The position numbers and the translations under genes are program-made. This document shows, one piece after another, positions 1-6,926 of a stretch of DNA of 30,204 nucleotides. The stretch covers positions 1 to 30,204 of the forward strand of contig JAEXGM010000042.1 in the NCBI GenBank assembly GCA_023450835.1, read 5' to 3'. The notes beneath the pieces are model-generated. The model did no database searches and was not told the DNA's origin. It worked only from the letters and a program-made list of their open reading frames with translations. The DNA is from Bacillota bacterium (GTDB lineage: Bacteria > Bacillota > Clostridia > Lachnospirales > Lachnospiraceae). The stretch's first letter is position 1, and the number at the start of each line of letters is the position of its first letter.

Positions 1-143
1 AACAGGATGTATTAGTGCCTACCGACTGGGATGCCACCAGAGCGGAAATCCATGATTTTATTTATGGCAGCGACGAGACTGCAAGCGATGGCACTGTAAA
101 TAATACAACAGCAGCCACTACAGAGCCAGCAGCGGGTCAATAA
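1..143 (+). CDS. C-terminal end of an unidentified protein (partial)
   Basis: The reading frame that starts at base 3 is open from the window edge to TAA at 141-143, giving 46 residues that begin QDVLVPTDWDATRAEI and end in a Thr/Ala/Ser-rich tail (TTAATTEPAAGQ). The tail is of the low-complexity kind often seen at the ends of exported or surface proteins, but no domain is recognisable in so short a piece and no function is assigned. A terminator hairpin, now split by an insertion sequence, begins 17 bases after the stop, which supports this being a genuine gene end. It is convergent with the transposase gene of that insertion sequence. Confidence 0.6.
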   Translation, partial: QDVLVPTDWDATRAEIHDFIYGSDETASDGTVNNTTAATTEPAAGQ

Positions 144-160
144 AATATTTTGATATAAAT

Positions 161-181
161 ACCCTTATCTATTATAAAACA
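161..181 (+). terminator. Left half of a terminator hairpin split by the IS
   Basis: Bases 161-177 (acccttatctattataa) are complementary, with one G-U pair and one mismatch, to 1660-1676 (ttataacaggtaagggt), which is followed by a T run. The two halves lie on either side of a 1.46-kb insertion sequence. With the IS and one target copy removed they form one long Rho-independent terminator for the gene ending at 143. Confidence 0.75.
174..181. repeat. Target site duplication, left copy
   Basis: ATAAAACA directly abuts the left terminal repeat of the IS and is identical to 1639-1646 on the other side. Eight bases is the duplication length typical of ISL3-family elements. Confidence 0.9.
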
Positions 182-205
182 GGTTCTTTGTCAATAGTTG
201 GGGTG
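182..205. repeat. IS left terminal inverted repeat
   Basis: GGTTCT tip and AGTTGGGGTG inner part match the reverse complement of 1615-1638 at about 18 of 24 positions. Confidence 0.85.
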
Positions 206-324
206 GGATTCTTTGAATCCTGCTCCATTACTATATTTAGAGCCATTTTTATGTCTGCTTCTATAATTCCTGTTTTTGGGCATGCCAAATAAACCTCTGT
301 GATTTTTGCGTCGTCCAGTTCCTA

Positions 325-1500
325 TCAGATAGAGCAATGAATGATTCTTGTCCGGAAACGGTTAAAGTTTCGGACTCCAAAAGATATTCTCTTTAGTACC
401 TTGATTTTATTATTATAGCCTTCGGTTGGACCATTGGTATATTTATATTTGAAAGCATTTAGTATTCCTTCGGACCAGTTCCTGTATGTTCTGGCACAGC
501 TTTCGAATTCAGGGATTCCTGATTTTTCGGCTGCTTTGACCCACTCCCAGAAAGCGGTCCGCTGGTAGGAGTATTTCTCATTCTGGCAGATATCATAGAA
601 CCATTCTTTCAGATGATGAGCCTGCCGTAGATCATCATTGTAAAGTAACATCAAATCGCAGGCTTTCTTCTTTTCTTCCTTTAGTTTATTATAACGGGTT
701 AATATCAATTTCCTGCTCCGTTTGTAATACTTCCTTAGATTGGCGGGCATAGTTTTCTGCAACCTTTTCCTGACGTTTTCAATCGCCCATGTCACGTATC
801 TTATGAAATGATATTTATCTATGATTATAGTCGCATTCGGGAAGTATGCTTTTGCCAGGTCTACATAAGGTTCCCACATATCGCAGACAAAAAACTTCAC
901 ACGGTGACGCTCCGCCCGGTTTGTTTGCCGGAAGTAAGAGCTTAAATGGCTCTGGGTCCTGTCTGGCAGAATATCCAGAATACAGTGTTTTCTGGCATCG
1001 GTAAGAATACATTGGTATTTACCGGCATCCGTATCCCCCTTAAACTCATCAATGGAGATACACTCCGCAAGAGAGGGTGCAGGGTAACAAACGGTGTCCA
1101 AAAGCCGGGTAACAGTACTTGCCGATACATTAGTGGTTTCTGCCAGCGATTTGATACTTACGAGATTCCTTAGAAGATCAATGATTTTAAAAGACAGACG
1201 TAAGGTACGGCGTTGATAAGAAGGAAGGAAATGATATTTTTCCGAAAACCTTTTACCACATTTGCATACATAACGCCTTTTCTTAAGAACCAGGTAGGTA
1301 TGTTTCATCTGGAAAGGGAGATCTTTAATCTCCTGATAGCGATAATCATGAATTCGTTTGGTTTGAGTCCCGCAATGAGGGCATGTTTGCATGGAAGGAT
1401 TGGTTTCAATAAATATCCTTACATAAGAATCAGCATGAACAATCTTTCGAATAAAAACGTCTTCTAAATTCAGAAGATTTTTGGTACAATTAGAGTGCAT
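325..1500 (-). CDS. ISL3-family transposase
   Basis: This 391-residue protein should catalyse cut-and-paste movement of the surrounding IS. It starts with a zinc-ribbon-like motif (Cys40-x2-Cys43 and Cys79-x-Cys81) of the kind found at the N-terminus of ISL3 transposases, then a helix-turn-helix-like stretch around residues 110-140 (SIKSLAETTNVSASTVTRLL). The DDE catalytic core is apparent: D151 in SIDEFKGD, D207 in FVCDMWEPY and E360 in NGPTEGYNNKIK. The end, RISFGVRNFNRFRTRII, matches the usual family C-terminus. There is no frameshift or premature stop, and the length fits the family (about 390-440 residues), so the enzyme is probably functional. The gene points toward the upstream gene it interrupted. 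Confidence 0.95.
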   Translation of the reverse strand: MHSNCTKNLLNLEDVFIRKIVHADSYVRIFIETNPSMQTCPHCGTQTKRIHDYRYQEIKDLPFQMKHTYLVLKKRRYVCKCGKRFSEKYHFLPSYQRRTLRLSFKIIDLLRNLVSIKSLAETTNVSASTVTRLLDTVCYPAPSLAECISIDEFKGDTDAGKYQCILTDARKHCILDILPDRTQSHLSSYFRQTNRAERHRVKFFVCDMWEPYVDLAKAYFPNATIIIDKYHFIRYVTWAIENVRKRLQKTMPANLRKYYKRSRKLILTRYNKLKEEKKKACDLMLLYNDDLRQAHHLKEWFYDICQNEKYSYQRTAFWEWVKAAEKSGIPEFESCARTYRNWSEGILNAFKYKYTNGPTEGYNNKIKVLKRISFGVRNFNRFRTRIIHCSI

Positions 1501-1614
1501 CTATATGAAACCTCCTTTTAAAATGTGTGTTTTGGACGACGTTCATTCTATAAGAGGTTTTGTATAGATGTATTTTAATATAAACTAAAAAATGTTGGAA
1601 GTATGTTTTTGACA

Positions 1615-1638
1615 CACCCCAACATTTATTATAGAACC
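1615..1638. repeat. IS right terminal inverted repeat
   Basis: Its reverse complement begins GGTTCTATAATAAATGTTGG and continues GGTG, pairing imperfectly with the left end at 182-205. Confidence 0.85.
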
Positions 1639-1646
1639 ATAAAACA
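1639..1646. repeat. Target site duplication, right copy
   Basis: ATAAAACA, identical to 174-181, directly abuts the right end of the IS. Confidence 0.9.
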
Positions 1647-1681
1647 GTGTATACTGTAATTATAACAGGTAAGGGTTTTTT
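1647..1681 (+). terminator. Right half of the split terminator hairpin with T run
   Basis: Bases 1660-1676 pair with 161-177, and 1676-1681 is a run of six T. Bases 1653-1657 (ACTGT) would also pair with ACAGT, which is split between 179-181 and 1647-1648 by the insertion, leaving a GTAT tetraloop. Confidence 0.75.
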
Positions 1682-1701
1682 ATGATTAACCCAAAATTGA
1701 G

Positions 1702-1730
1702 TTGACAGAAATAGAAAGAAGTAGTAATAT
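1702..1730 (+). promoter_or_regulatory. Sigma-A-type promoter of the ABC/SdpRI operon
   Basis: TTGACA (1702-1707), a 17-bp spacer and TAATAT (1725-1730) form a near-consensus promoter. The start point would fall near 1737, inside the palindrome that begins at 1731. Confidence 0.8.
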
Positions 1731-1770
1731 ACGGATAGATATTTAGACAATTATCTAAATATCTATCCGT
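1731..1770. promoter_or_regulatory. 40-bp near-perfect palindrome, likely operator
   Basis: Arms acggatagatatttaga (1731-1747) and tctaaatatctatccgt (1754-1770) are perfectly complementary over 17 bp around a 6-base centre (caatta). The palindrome starts at the base after the -10 box and ends 21 bases before the likely ATG at 1792. That position fits a repressor site blocking the promoter; a stabilising 5' mRNA hairpin is the alternative. The natural candidate regulator is the ArsR/SdpR-like protein encoded in the same operon, which is inference. Confidence 0.75.
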
Positions 1771-1791
1771 ATGAAAGGAGAATATAACAGG

Positions 1792-2499
1792 ATGCTTCAA
1801 ATCGTACATTTTAGTAAAAGCTATGAGGGGAAAAAGGCGGTGGATGACCTTTCCCTGGAAGTGAATTCCGGTGATATATATGGATTTATCGGTCACAATG
1901 GAGCCGGTAAAACAACTACATTAAAAGCAATTTCAGGAATTCTGGATTTTGAAGAAGGGGATATTATAATTGACGGAACTTCTATCAGAAAGGACGCCCT
2001 GACCTGCAAGAAAAAAATGGCATACATTCCGGATAACCCGGATATTTATGAGCATTTGACAGGGATGGAATTCTTAAGGTTTATCGGAGATATTTATGAA
2101 GTCCCCAAAGAAGAAAGGGCTTTAAGAATAGAAAGATATGCAGATGAACTTGAGATAAGAGCCGCTCTTATGGACTCTATCGGCAGTTATTCTCATGGTA
2201 TGAAGCAGAAGCTGGTGCTTATGTCCGCTTTTCTTCATAAACCCAAACTGCTGCTTTTGGATGAGCCATTTGTCGGCCTTGACCCGAAAGCTTCCCATAC
2301 TCTTAAGACTCTGATGAAAGAAATGTGCAGTGAAGGAAGTGCCATATTCTTTTCCACTCATGTATTAGAAGTAGCAGAAAAGCTGTGTAATAAAATCGCA
2401 GTTATAAAAGGCGGTAAGTTAATTGAGTCCGGAGAAACGGATGCTGTGAAAGGAAATCAGAGCCTTGAGGATGTATTTTTGGAATTAGTAAAGGAATAA
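1792..2499 (+). CDS. ABC transporter ATP-binding protein
   Basis: This 235-residue protein is a single ABC ATPase domain that should power the membrane protein encoded next (2580-4154). Walker A is GHNGAGKTT (residues 34-42), the signature region reads SYSHGMKQK, Walker B is LLLLDEPFVGLD and the switch histidine lies in FFSTHVLE. The signature is SHGMK rather than LSGGQ, a variant common in ABC-2-type exporter ATPases. ATG 1792 is preferred over the in-frame ATG 1771, because AAAGGAG at 1774-1780 lies at normal distance from 1792 and because 1771 directly abuts the palindrome. It is first in a four-gene set expressed from the promoter at 1702. The substrate is unknown; the SdpI-like gene downstream suggests a peptide or envelope stress. 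Confidence 0.9.
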   Translation: MLQIVHFSKSYEGKKAVDDLSLEVNSGDIYGFIGHNGAGKTTTLKAISGILDFEEGDIIIDGTSIRKDALTCKKKMAYIPDNPDIYEHLTGMEFLRFIGDIYEVPKEERALRIERYADELEIRAALMDSIGSYSHGMKQKLVLMSAFLHKPKLLLLDEPFVGLDPKASHTLKTLMKEMCSEGSAIFFSTHVLEVAEKLCNKIAVIKGGKLIESGETDAVKGNQSLEDVFLELVKE

Positions 2500-2543
2500 G
2501 AAAAGAGCGGCCTTACAGCCAAAATGTTCGTTAGTGTGAAAAT

Positions 2544-2577
2544 TAAATCGAAGATTTTATATTCGCGAAAGGGGTTA
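2544..2577 (+). repeat. 34-nt leader repeat, copy 1
   Basis: The element carries a short dyad AAATC-GAA-GATTT followed by CGAAAGGGG, the Shine-Dalgarno. It matches copy 2 (4211-4244) at 29 of 34 positions and ends so that the start codon begins 3 bases after its last base, exactly as at the other two copies. Confidence 0.75.
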
Positions 2578-2579
2578 AC

Positions 2580-4154
2580 ATGAGAGAATGGACGATGTTA
2601 GTACGTTTATTAAAAGTCCAGTTTCCAACGGTATTTGACTTGCCCTTTCGAAAGAAAGGGAAGAGAAAGCTGTTAGGAAGCGGCATTTCAAAGATACTTC
2701 TTTTGGCCTTTACATTGTTTCTGTGCTTTATCTCCTTTATGTACAGCTATGGTATAGGCAATGTATTAAAAAGTATCGGAAAAGTTGAGATGTTAACAGA
2801 GCTGGCAGTGGCAATTGCTTCTGTTGCCATATTTTTTACTACAATATATAAGGTCAGAGGAGTTTTGTTCGGGTTTAAGGATTTTGATTTTCTGCTGTCA
2901 CTGCCTTTGAAGTTCAGCACGGTTGTAACAGGCAGATTGCTGCTTTTATATCTTATCAATCTTCCGGCAGCGTTAATTATTATGATACCGGCAGGAATCT
3001 CCTACAGCCTTTTGACAGGATGGGATATCACAGCTTTATTACTTAATATTATCGGGACATTTATGCTGCCATTGGTGCCTGTGACTTTAGCTTCCATTAT
3101 AGGAGTTTTAGCTGCATTTTTAGCTTCCAGATTTCGAAGCAGCAAGATAATCAGTATTATTTTTATATTTGTTATTTTGCTTGCCTTTATGGTAATTCCC
3201 TATATGGGAGGCGCAAATAGCTTAAATTCCCTGACAAAGATATATCCACTGGCGATTCTTTACAGAAAGGCCGTATGGGGAAAAGAGATTGCGGCAATAG
3301 TGCTCTATATTTTAATATCAGTCATAAGTCTTGGTATATTCCTGGAGCTGATTGCCAGACGGTTTGTGGCGCTTAATACTGCCCTGAATCGAAAAAATGT
3401 AAGAAAAAGAGTTGGAACATTAAGAATTCAGACCGGTTCAGCCTTTCTTGCCTTATATACCAAGGAGCTTAAAAGATATTTCTCATCGGTGAATTATGTG
3501 GTCAATACCGGGTTCGGCATGGCCCTTTTGACGGTCTTTAGTATAGCGCTGCTGTTTTTGCCGCCCGATGTTTTACAGAAGTTTCTTAAGATACCGGATG
3601 CAGCAGGGATGATCAGACAGTTTTTACCGGAGTTTATGGCATTCTGTGTGGCGACTACCTGCATCAGCGCCAGCTCCGTCTCTTTGGAGGGAAAGAATCT
3701 TTGGATTATAAAGTCACTGCCGGTATCCTATAATATGATATTTGGCAGTAAGATTGCCGTTAACCTTGTAATGAGCCTGCCATTGACCGTGATAGATTCT
3801 TTATTACTGGCAGTACGTTTTGACCTGAAACTTATGGATACATTAAGCCTTTTAATAGTCGGCATCAGTATGGGTATCTATATATCCGTAGGCGGTCTGT
3901 TTTTTAATCTGCTTCTGCCAAAACTTGATTGGAGTTCGGAAATTACAGTTGTCAAGCAGAGCATGGCGGTACTTGCCACTATGTTTACCGGTATTGCGGC
4001 AGCAATGTTTCCGGCGGTTATCAGAGCTTTACTGCCTGCTCTTAGCGGGGCAACGGCTCAGTTTATCAGTGCTGTAATTCTCATAGCAATAAGCGGGATT
4101 TTTTATCTTAGTATTGTTAAAACAGGAAGAAAGCAGCTCTTAAACTTACAGTAA
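2580..4154 (+). CDS. Large ABC transporter permease (putative exporter)
   Basis: This 524-residue, very hydrophobic protein is the presumed membrane partner of the ATPase encoded at 1792-2499. After a short cytoplasmic N-terminus with a basic patch (FRKKGKRK, about residues 24-31) there are roughly a dozen hydrophobic segments in two clusters (about 35-260 and 305-520). The soluble stretch between them includes RKNVRKRVGTLRIQTGSAFLALYTKELKRYF-type sequence (broken here for brevity). Size and layout resemble the large permeases of the putative ABC exporter family (probably Pfam ABC_tran_2) rather than the ~250-residue ABC-2 subunits. The Shine-Dalgarno lies inside leader repeat copy 1. It is separated from the ATPase gene by 80 bp with no clear terminator. 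The substrate is not evident. Confidence 0.82.
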   Translation: MREWTMLVRLLKVQFPTVFDLPFRKKGKRKLLGSGISKILLLAFTLFLCFISFMYSYGIGNVLKSIGKVEMLTELAVAIASVAIFFTTIYKVRGVLFGFKDFDFLLSLPLKFSTVVTGRLLLLYLINLPAALIIMIPAGISYSLLTGWDITALLLNIIGTFMLPLVPVTLASIIGVLAAFLASRFRSSKIISIIFIFVILLAFMVIPYMGGANSLNSLTKIYPLAILYRKAVWGKEIAAIVLYILISVISLGIFLELIARRFVALNTALNRKNVRKRVGTLRIQTGSAFLALYTKELKRYFSSVNYVVNTGFGMALLTVFSIALLFLPPDVLQKFLKIPDAAGMIRQFLPEFMAFCVATTCISASSVSLEGKNLWIIKSLPVSYNMIFGSKIAVNLVMSLPLTVIDSLLLAVRFDLKLMDTLSLLIVGISMGIYISVGGLFFNLLLPKLDWSSEITVVKQSMAVLATMFTGIAAAMFPAVIRALLPALSGATAQFISAVILIAISGIFYLSIVKTGRKQLLNLQ

Positions 4155-4163
4155 GGAGGTTAT

Positions 4164-4193
4164 GTTGAAAAAACAAAATACAGTTTTTTCAAC
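4164..4193 (+). other. 11-bp perfect hairpin between permease and regulator genes
   Basis: gttgaaaaaac (4164-4174) and gttttttcaac (4183-4193) are perfectly complementary around an 8-base loop. The T-rich part lies inside the right arm rather than after the stem, so it is not a classic terminator. It may be an mRNA processing or partial termination point that lowers sdpR/sdpI expression relative to the transporter. Confidence 0.55.
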
Positions 4194-4210
4194 TACGGAT
4201 TCAGGAATAT

Positions 4211-4244
4211 CAAATCAAAGATTTGACATTCACGAAAGGGGTTA
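4211..4244 (+). repeat. 34-nt leader repeat, copy 2
   Basis: It contains the perfect dyad CAAATC-AAA-GATTTG and then CACGAAAGGGG. It matches copies 1 and 3 at about 29 of 34 positions each. Its end places the start codon at 4247, three bases further on, in line with the other copies. Confidence 0.75.
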
Positions 4245-4246
4245 TG

Positions 4247-4567
4247 ATGAACGATGTATTCAAAGCTTTATCCGATTCCACCAGGCGCAAAATTTTAGAA
4301 TTGTTATCGAAGAAAGATATGAACGCAGGTGAAATCGCAGATTATTTTAATATCAGCAAACCCTCCATAAGTCATCATTTATCCATTCTAAAGAATGCGG
4401 ACTTAATCAATGATGAACGGAAAGGGCAAAATATCCTATATACTTTAAACACAACGGTATTCCAGGATGTGGTCCGGTGGTTTTTTGATATTACAAAGAG
4501 TGATGAGGGAATGGAAGAAAAAGATAACACGCACCAGAAGGGGCAAGGAGAGAATCAGGATGAGTAA
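4247..4567 (+). CDS. sdpR: ArsR-family transcriptional repressor, SdpR-like
   Basis: This is a 106-residue winged-helix repressor. It begins MNDVFKALSDSTRRKILELL, the opening typical of the ArsR/SmtB group containing Bacillus SdpR, followed by the DNA-recognition segment NISKPSISHHLSILKNADLI and a wing ending RKGQNILYTLN. No metal-binding cysteines are present, so it is not a metal sensor of the ArsR type. ATG 4247 is chosen over ATG 4244 and TTG 4223 because it matches the start spacing at the other leader repeats and the usual N-terminus of the family. The C-terminus is acidic and polar and overlaps the next gene by 8 bp, implying translational coupling. By analogy with Bacillus SdpR/SdpI it may repress its own operon until sequestered at the membrane. 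The symbol rests on resemblance, not proven orthology. Confidence 0.85.
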   Translation: MNDVFKALSDSTRRKILELLSKKDMNAGEIADYFNISKPSISHHLSILKNADLINDERKGQNILYTLNTTVFQDVVRWFFDITKSDEGMEEKDNTHQKGQGENQDE

Positions 4568-5192
4568 AAAAGCAGGTATTATATTGTGGGTGGCTGTTAT
4601 TATTTCATATATTGGTATTTTAGCGGTTTATAAAAAGCTTCCCCAGACGGTTCCAATACATTGGGATAGTAATTTTGAAATCAATGGCTATGCTGACAAA
4701 AAGTATATGTTTTTGATTGGAGCAATGCCGGCGATATTTTATGGGCTGTTTTATATTTTAAAATATATAGATCCAAGAAAGAGAAATTATGATCCAAAGA
4801 CCTATAGCATTATCAGCGGGGCAGTAGTTATACTATGCATATTTTTCACTTGGGTAACGGTAGTGACCGCATTAAAGGTAAATCTTAATATGAAACTGCT
4901 TATGCCGGTAGGAATGGGAATTCTCTTTATGATAATCGGCAATTACCTTCCCAAAATAAAAAATAATTATTTTGTAGGAATAAAGAATCCCTGGGCTTTA
5001 TCCGATGACAATGTATGGCGTAAGACTCATAAAGCAGGCGGATATATTTTTATGGTAGCCGGAATTTTAATGATTCCTACCGGGATTATAAACGAAAGGC
5101 TTTACAGTAATTTTGTATTTGGACTTTTATTGGCAGGTATAATTGCAGTAAACGGGTATTCGTATCTCCTCTATAGGAAAGAGCATAGATAA
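4560..5192 (+). CDS. sdpI: SdpI-family membrane immunity protein
   Basis: This 210-residue protein has about six membrane segments. The N-terminal part holds the DUF1648-type motif QTVPIHWDSNFEINGYADK (residues about 28-46). The C-terminal part holds the SdpI hallmark GIKNPWALSDDNVWRKTH followed by a hydrophobic segment. In Bacillus subtilis SdpI protects against the SdpC killing peptide and also acts as a signal receptor that traps SdpR at the membrane. The start at ATG 4560 sits 8 bp inside the sdpR-like gene with GGCAAGGAG upstream. No SdpC-like toxin or SdpAB genes are visible here, so it may serve immunity to foreign peptides or general envelope sensing. Confidence 0.85.
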   Translation: MSKKAGIILWVAVIISYIGILAVYKKLPQTVPIHWDSNFEINGYADKKYMFLIGAMPAIFYGLFYILKYIDPRKRNYDPKTYSIISGAVVILCIFFTWVTVVTALKVNLNMKLLMPVGMGILFMIIGNYLPKIKNNYFVGIKNPWALSDDNVWRKTHKAGGYIFMVAGILMIPTGIINERLYSNFVFGLLLAGIIAVNGYSYLLYRKEHR

Positions 5193-5200
5193 CAATCGAT

Positions 5201-5403
5201 AAAAAAGCGGCTGTTGAAAAATGAAGTTCTGCGAAGTACGGCCTGTCACACACACCGATTGACCGACAACTGATATGATTTGTATGCTAAAATCGTACAT
5301 AAAAATGTTCGCTTAAAACATACAAATCATATCAGCTGCCTGCCAAACAGTGTGCTATGGCGGGTTATATTCGCAGAACTTTATTTTACGCAGTCCTTTT
5401 TTT
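5201..5403. repeat. ~200-bp imperfect inverted-repeat element
   Basis: Almost the whole gap between the sdpI-like gene and argH folds on itself. There are perfect arms of 11 bp (agttctgcgaa, 5225-5235, with 5370-5380) and of 17 bp (ctgatatgatttgtatg, 5270-5286, with 5319-5335), weaker pairing between and outside them, and A/T runs at both tips (5201-5206 and 5397-5403). It lies between convergent genes and could act as a bidirectional terminator; its size and layered pairing also suit a miniature mobile element. No target duplication was found. Confidence 0.6.
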
Positions 5404-5406
5404 ATT

Positions 5407-6792
5407 TTATTTAATAGTAAGATTCTCCAACCATTGTTCACATTGCTGAATGGATTGAAGCATTGCCTCTGTGCCGGGAGCACCTTTGGTGTTACGTTTT
5501 TCAACACAGGTCTTTAAGGAGATGGCATCATAGATATCAGCTTCAAATACAGGCGAGACTGTTTTAAATTCTTCCAGAGTCAAGTCGTCCAGAGCAGCGC
5601 CTTTTGAAAGGCAAAGGATTACCAGCTGTCCGATTATACCGTGGGCATCCCGGAAAGGCACTCCGTGATTTACCAGATAGTCCGCAGCATCGGTAGCATT
5701 GGTGAAGCCTCCTTTGGCACTGGCCTCCATTTTTTCTTTCCGGAAGGTGGTTGCGGCAAGCATATCCGTAAAGAGTTTAAGACAGCCTTTAACCGTATCA
5801 ATGGCATCAAAGGTCAACTCTTTATCCTCCTGCATGTCCTTGTTATAAGCAAGGGGCAGGCCTTTCATGGTAGTAAGAAGTGAAACCAAAGAACCATATA
5901 CACGTCCTGTCTTTCCCCTGATTAACTCTGCAATATCAGGGTTCTTCTTCTGAGGCATGATACTGCTGCCGGTGGAATAGGCATCATCCAATTCTACGAA
6001 TTGATATTCATTGGTATTCCAGATAATAATCTCTTCACAAAAGCGGCTTAAATGCATCATGATAATGGAAAAGGCACTTAAGCTCTCCAGAAGGTAATCC
6101 CTGTCGGAGACGGAATCCATGCTGTTGCCCGTAGCTCCGTAAAAGGAAAGGAGACTTGCCGTATACTCTCTGTCAAGAGGATAAGTAGTGCCGGCCAAAG
6201 CTCCTGCTCCAAGAGGCGAATAGTTCAGCCTTTCAAAAGCATCTCCCAGTCTTTCGTAATCTCTCTTAAACATTTCAAAATAGGCACCTAAATGGTGGGA
6301 AAGTGTGACCGGCTGAGCTTTCTGCAGATGGGTAAAGCCCGGCATATAGGTATCAAGGTGCTCTTTCATAAGTTTTAATAAAAGGGCTTCCAGGCCTTTT
6401 AGCAGTTCCATAACACTTAACAATTCTTTTCTTGTATAGAGTTTCATATCAAGAGCAACCTGATCATTACGGCTTCTGCCGGTGTGAAGCTTTTTACCGG
6501 TGTCACCGGTCCTCTCTATTAGAATGGATTCCACAAAGCTGTGAATGTCTTCCTTCGTTTCATCGAGTATTAAGGTTCCCTCTGTCAGTTCCGTTTTAAT
6601 ATGGTTTAATTCTTTTATTAACAGGCTGGATTCTTCCTTTTCTATAATTCCCTGTTTGGCAAGCATGGTTACGTGAGCAATGCTGCCTTCAATGTCTTCC
6701 TGGTAGAACTTACTGTCAAAGGATAGGGAGGCATTGAAATTATGGACTAATTCATTGGTTTCTTTCGTAAAACGTCCGCCCCAAAGCTTCAT
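5407..6792 (-). CDS. argH: Argininosuccinate lyase
   Basis: This 461-residue cytoplasmic enzyme splits argininosuccinate into arginine and fumarate, the last step of arginine synthesis. The family signature GSSIMPQKKNPD is at residues 275-286, with the catalytic serine loop. TGRSRNDQ lies at 104-111 and the catalytic histidine region FTHLQKAQP at 153-161. Length and start (ATG 6792, preceded by GAGGT) are normal for the fumarase/aspartase superfamily. It stands alone; argG and other arg genes are not nearby. Two tandem ArgR-box-like repeats lie 50-85 bp upstream, so repression by an ArgR/AhrC protein with arginine is likely. Confidence 0.97.
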   Translation of the reverse strand: MKLWGGRFTKETNELVHNFNASLSFDSKFYQEDIEGSIAHVTMLAKQGIIEKEESSLLIKELNHIKTELTEGTLILDETKEDIHSFVESILIERTGDTGKKLHTGRSRNDQVALDMKLYTRKELLSVMELLKGLEALLLKLMKEHLDTYMPGFTHLQKAQPVTLSHHLGAYFEMFKRDYERLGDAFERLNYSPLGAGALAGTTYPLDREYTASLLSFYGATGNSMDSVSDRDYLLESLSAFSIIMMHLSRFCEEIIIWNTNEYQFVELDDAYSTGSSIMPQKKNPDIAELIRGKTGRVYGSLVSLLTTMKGLPLAYNKDMQEDKELTFDAIDTVKGCLKLFTDMLAATTFRKEKMEASAKGGFTNATDAADYLVNHGVPFRDAHGIIGQLVILCLSKGAALDDLTLEEFKTVSPVFEADIYDAISLKTCVEKRNTKGAPGTEAMLQSIQQCEQWLENLTIK

Positions 6793-6841
6793 TTGATTAC
6801 CTCATTCTTTCGTTTATTATGGATTCAATAATTAAATTAAC

Positions 6842-6877
6842 TAATTATACAATAATATTTATAATTATACAATAATA
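6842..6877 (-). promoter_or_regulatory. Tandem ArgR-box-like repeats upstream of argH
   Basis: An identical 16-mer (taattatacaataata on the + strand) occurs at 6842-6857 and 6862-6877, a 20-bp period. Read toward argH, each copy gives TTGTATAATTA, resembling one ARG box (TGNAT-W4-ATNCA type). Paired ARG boxes one to two helical turns apart are the usual ArgR/AhrC target. TATAAT within the repeats may also serve as the -10, so binding would cover the promoter. Confidence 0.5.
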
Positions 6878-6926
6878 AGATGATAAATTTATTCCTGAAA
6901 AGGAGAGAAATGAAGGTTAGAATTCA

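Larger units (their letters stand above)
182..1638 (-). mobile_element. Complete ISL3-family insertion sequence (1457 bp)
   Basis: The element has 24-bp imperfect terminal inverted repeats (182-205 and 1615-1638; both read GGTTCT at the tip and GTTGGGGTG at the inner end) and a perfect 8-bp flanking duplication ATAAAACA. It holds one full-length transposase gene on the minus strand and no passenger gene. Intact ends, an intact gene and a perfect duplication indicate a recent insertion that may still be active. It landed inside the terminator stem-loop of the gene ending at 143. Family assignment rests on the transposase sequence, the GGTTCT-type ends and the 8-bp duplication. Confidence 0.93.

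Noticed and set aside
182..1638. IS as one end of a composite transposon carrying the ABC/SdpRI genes
   Set aside because: Only one IS copy is present and its own ends carry the matching 8-bp duplication, so it inserted alone.
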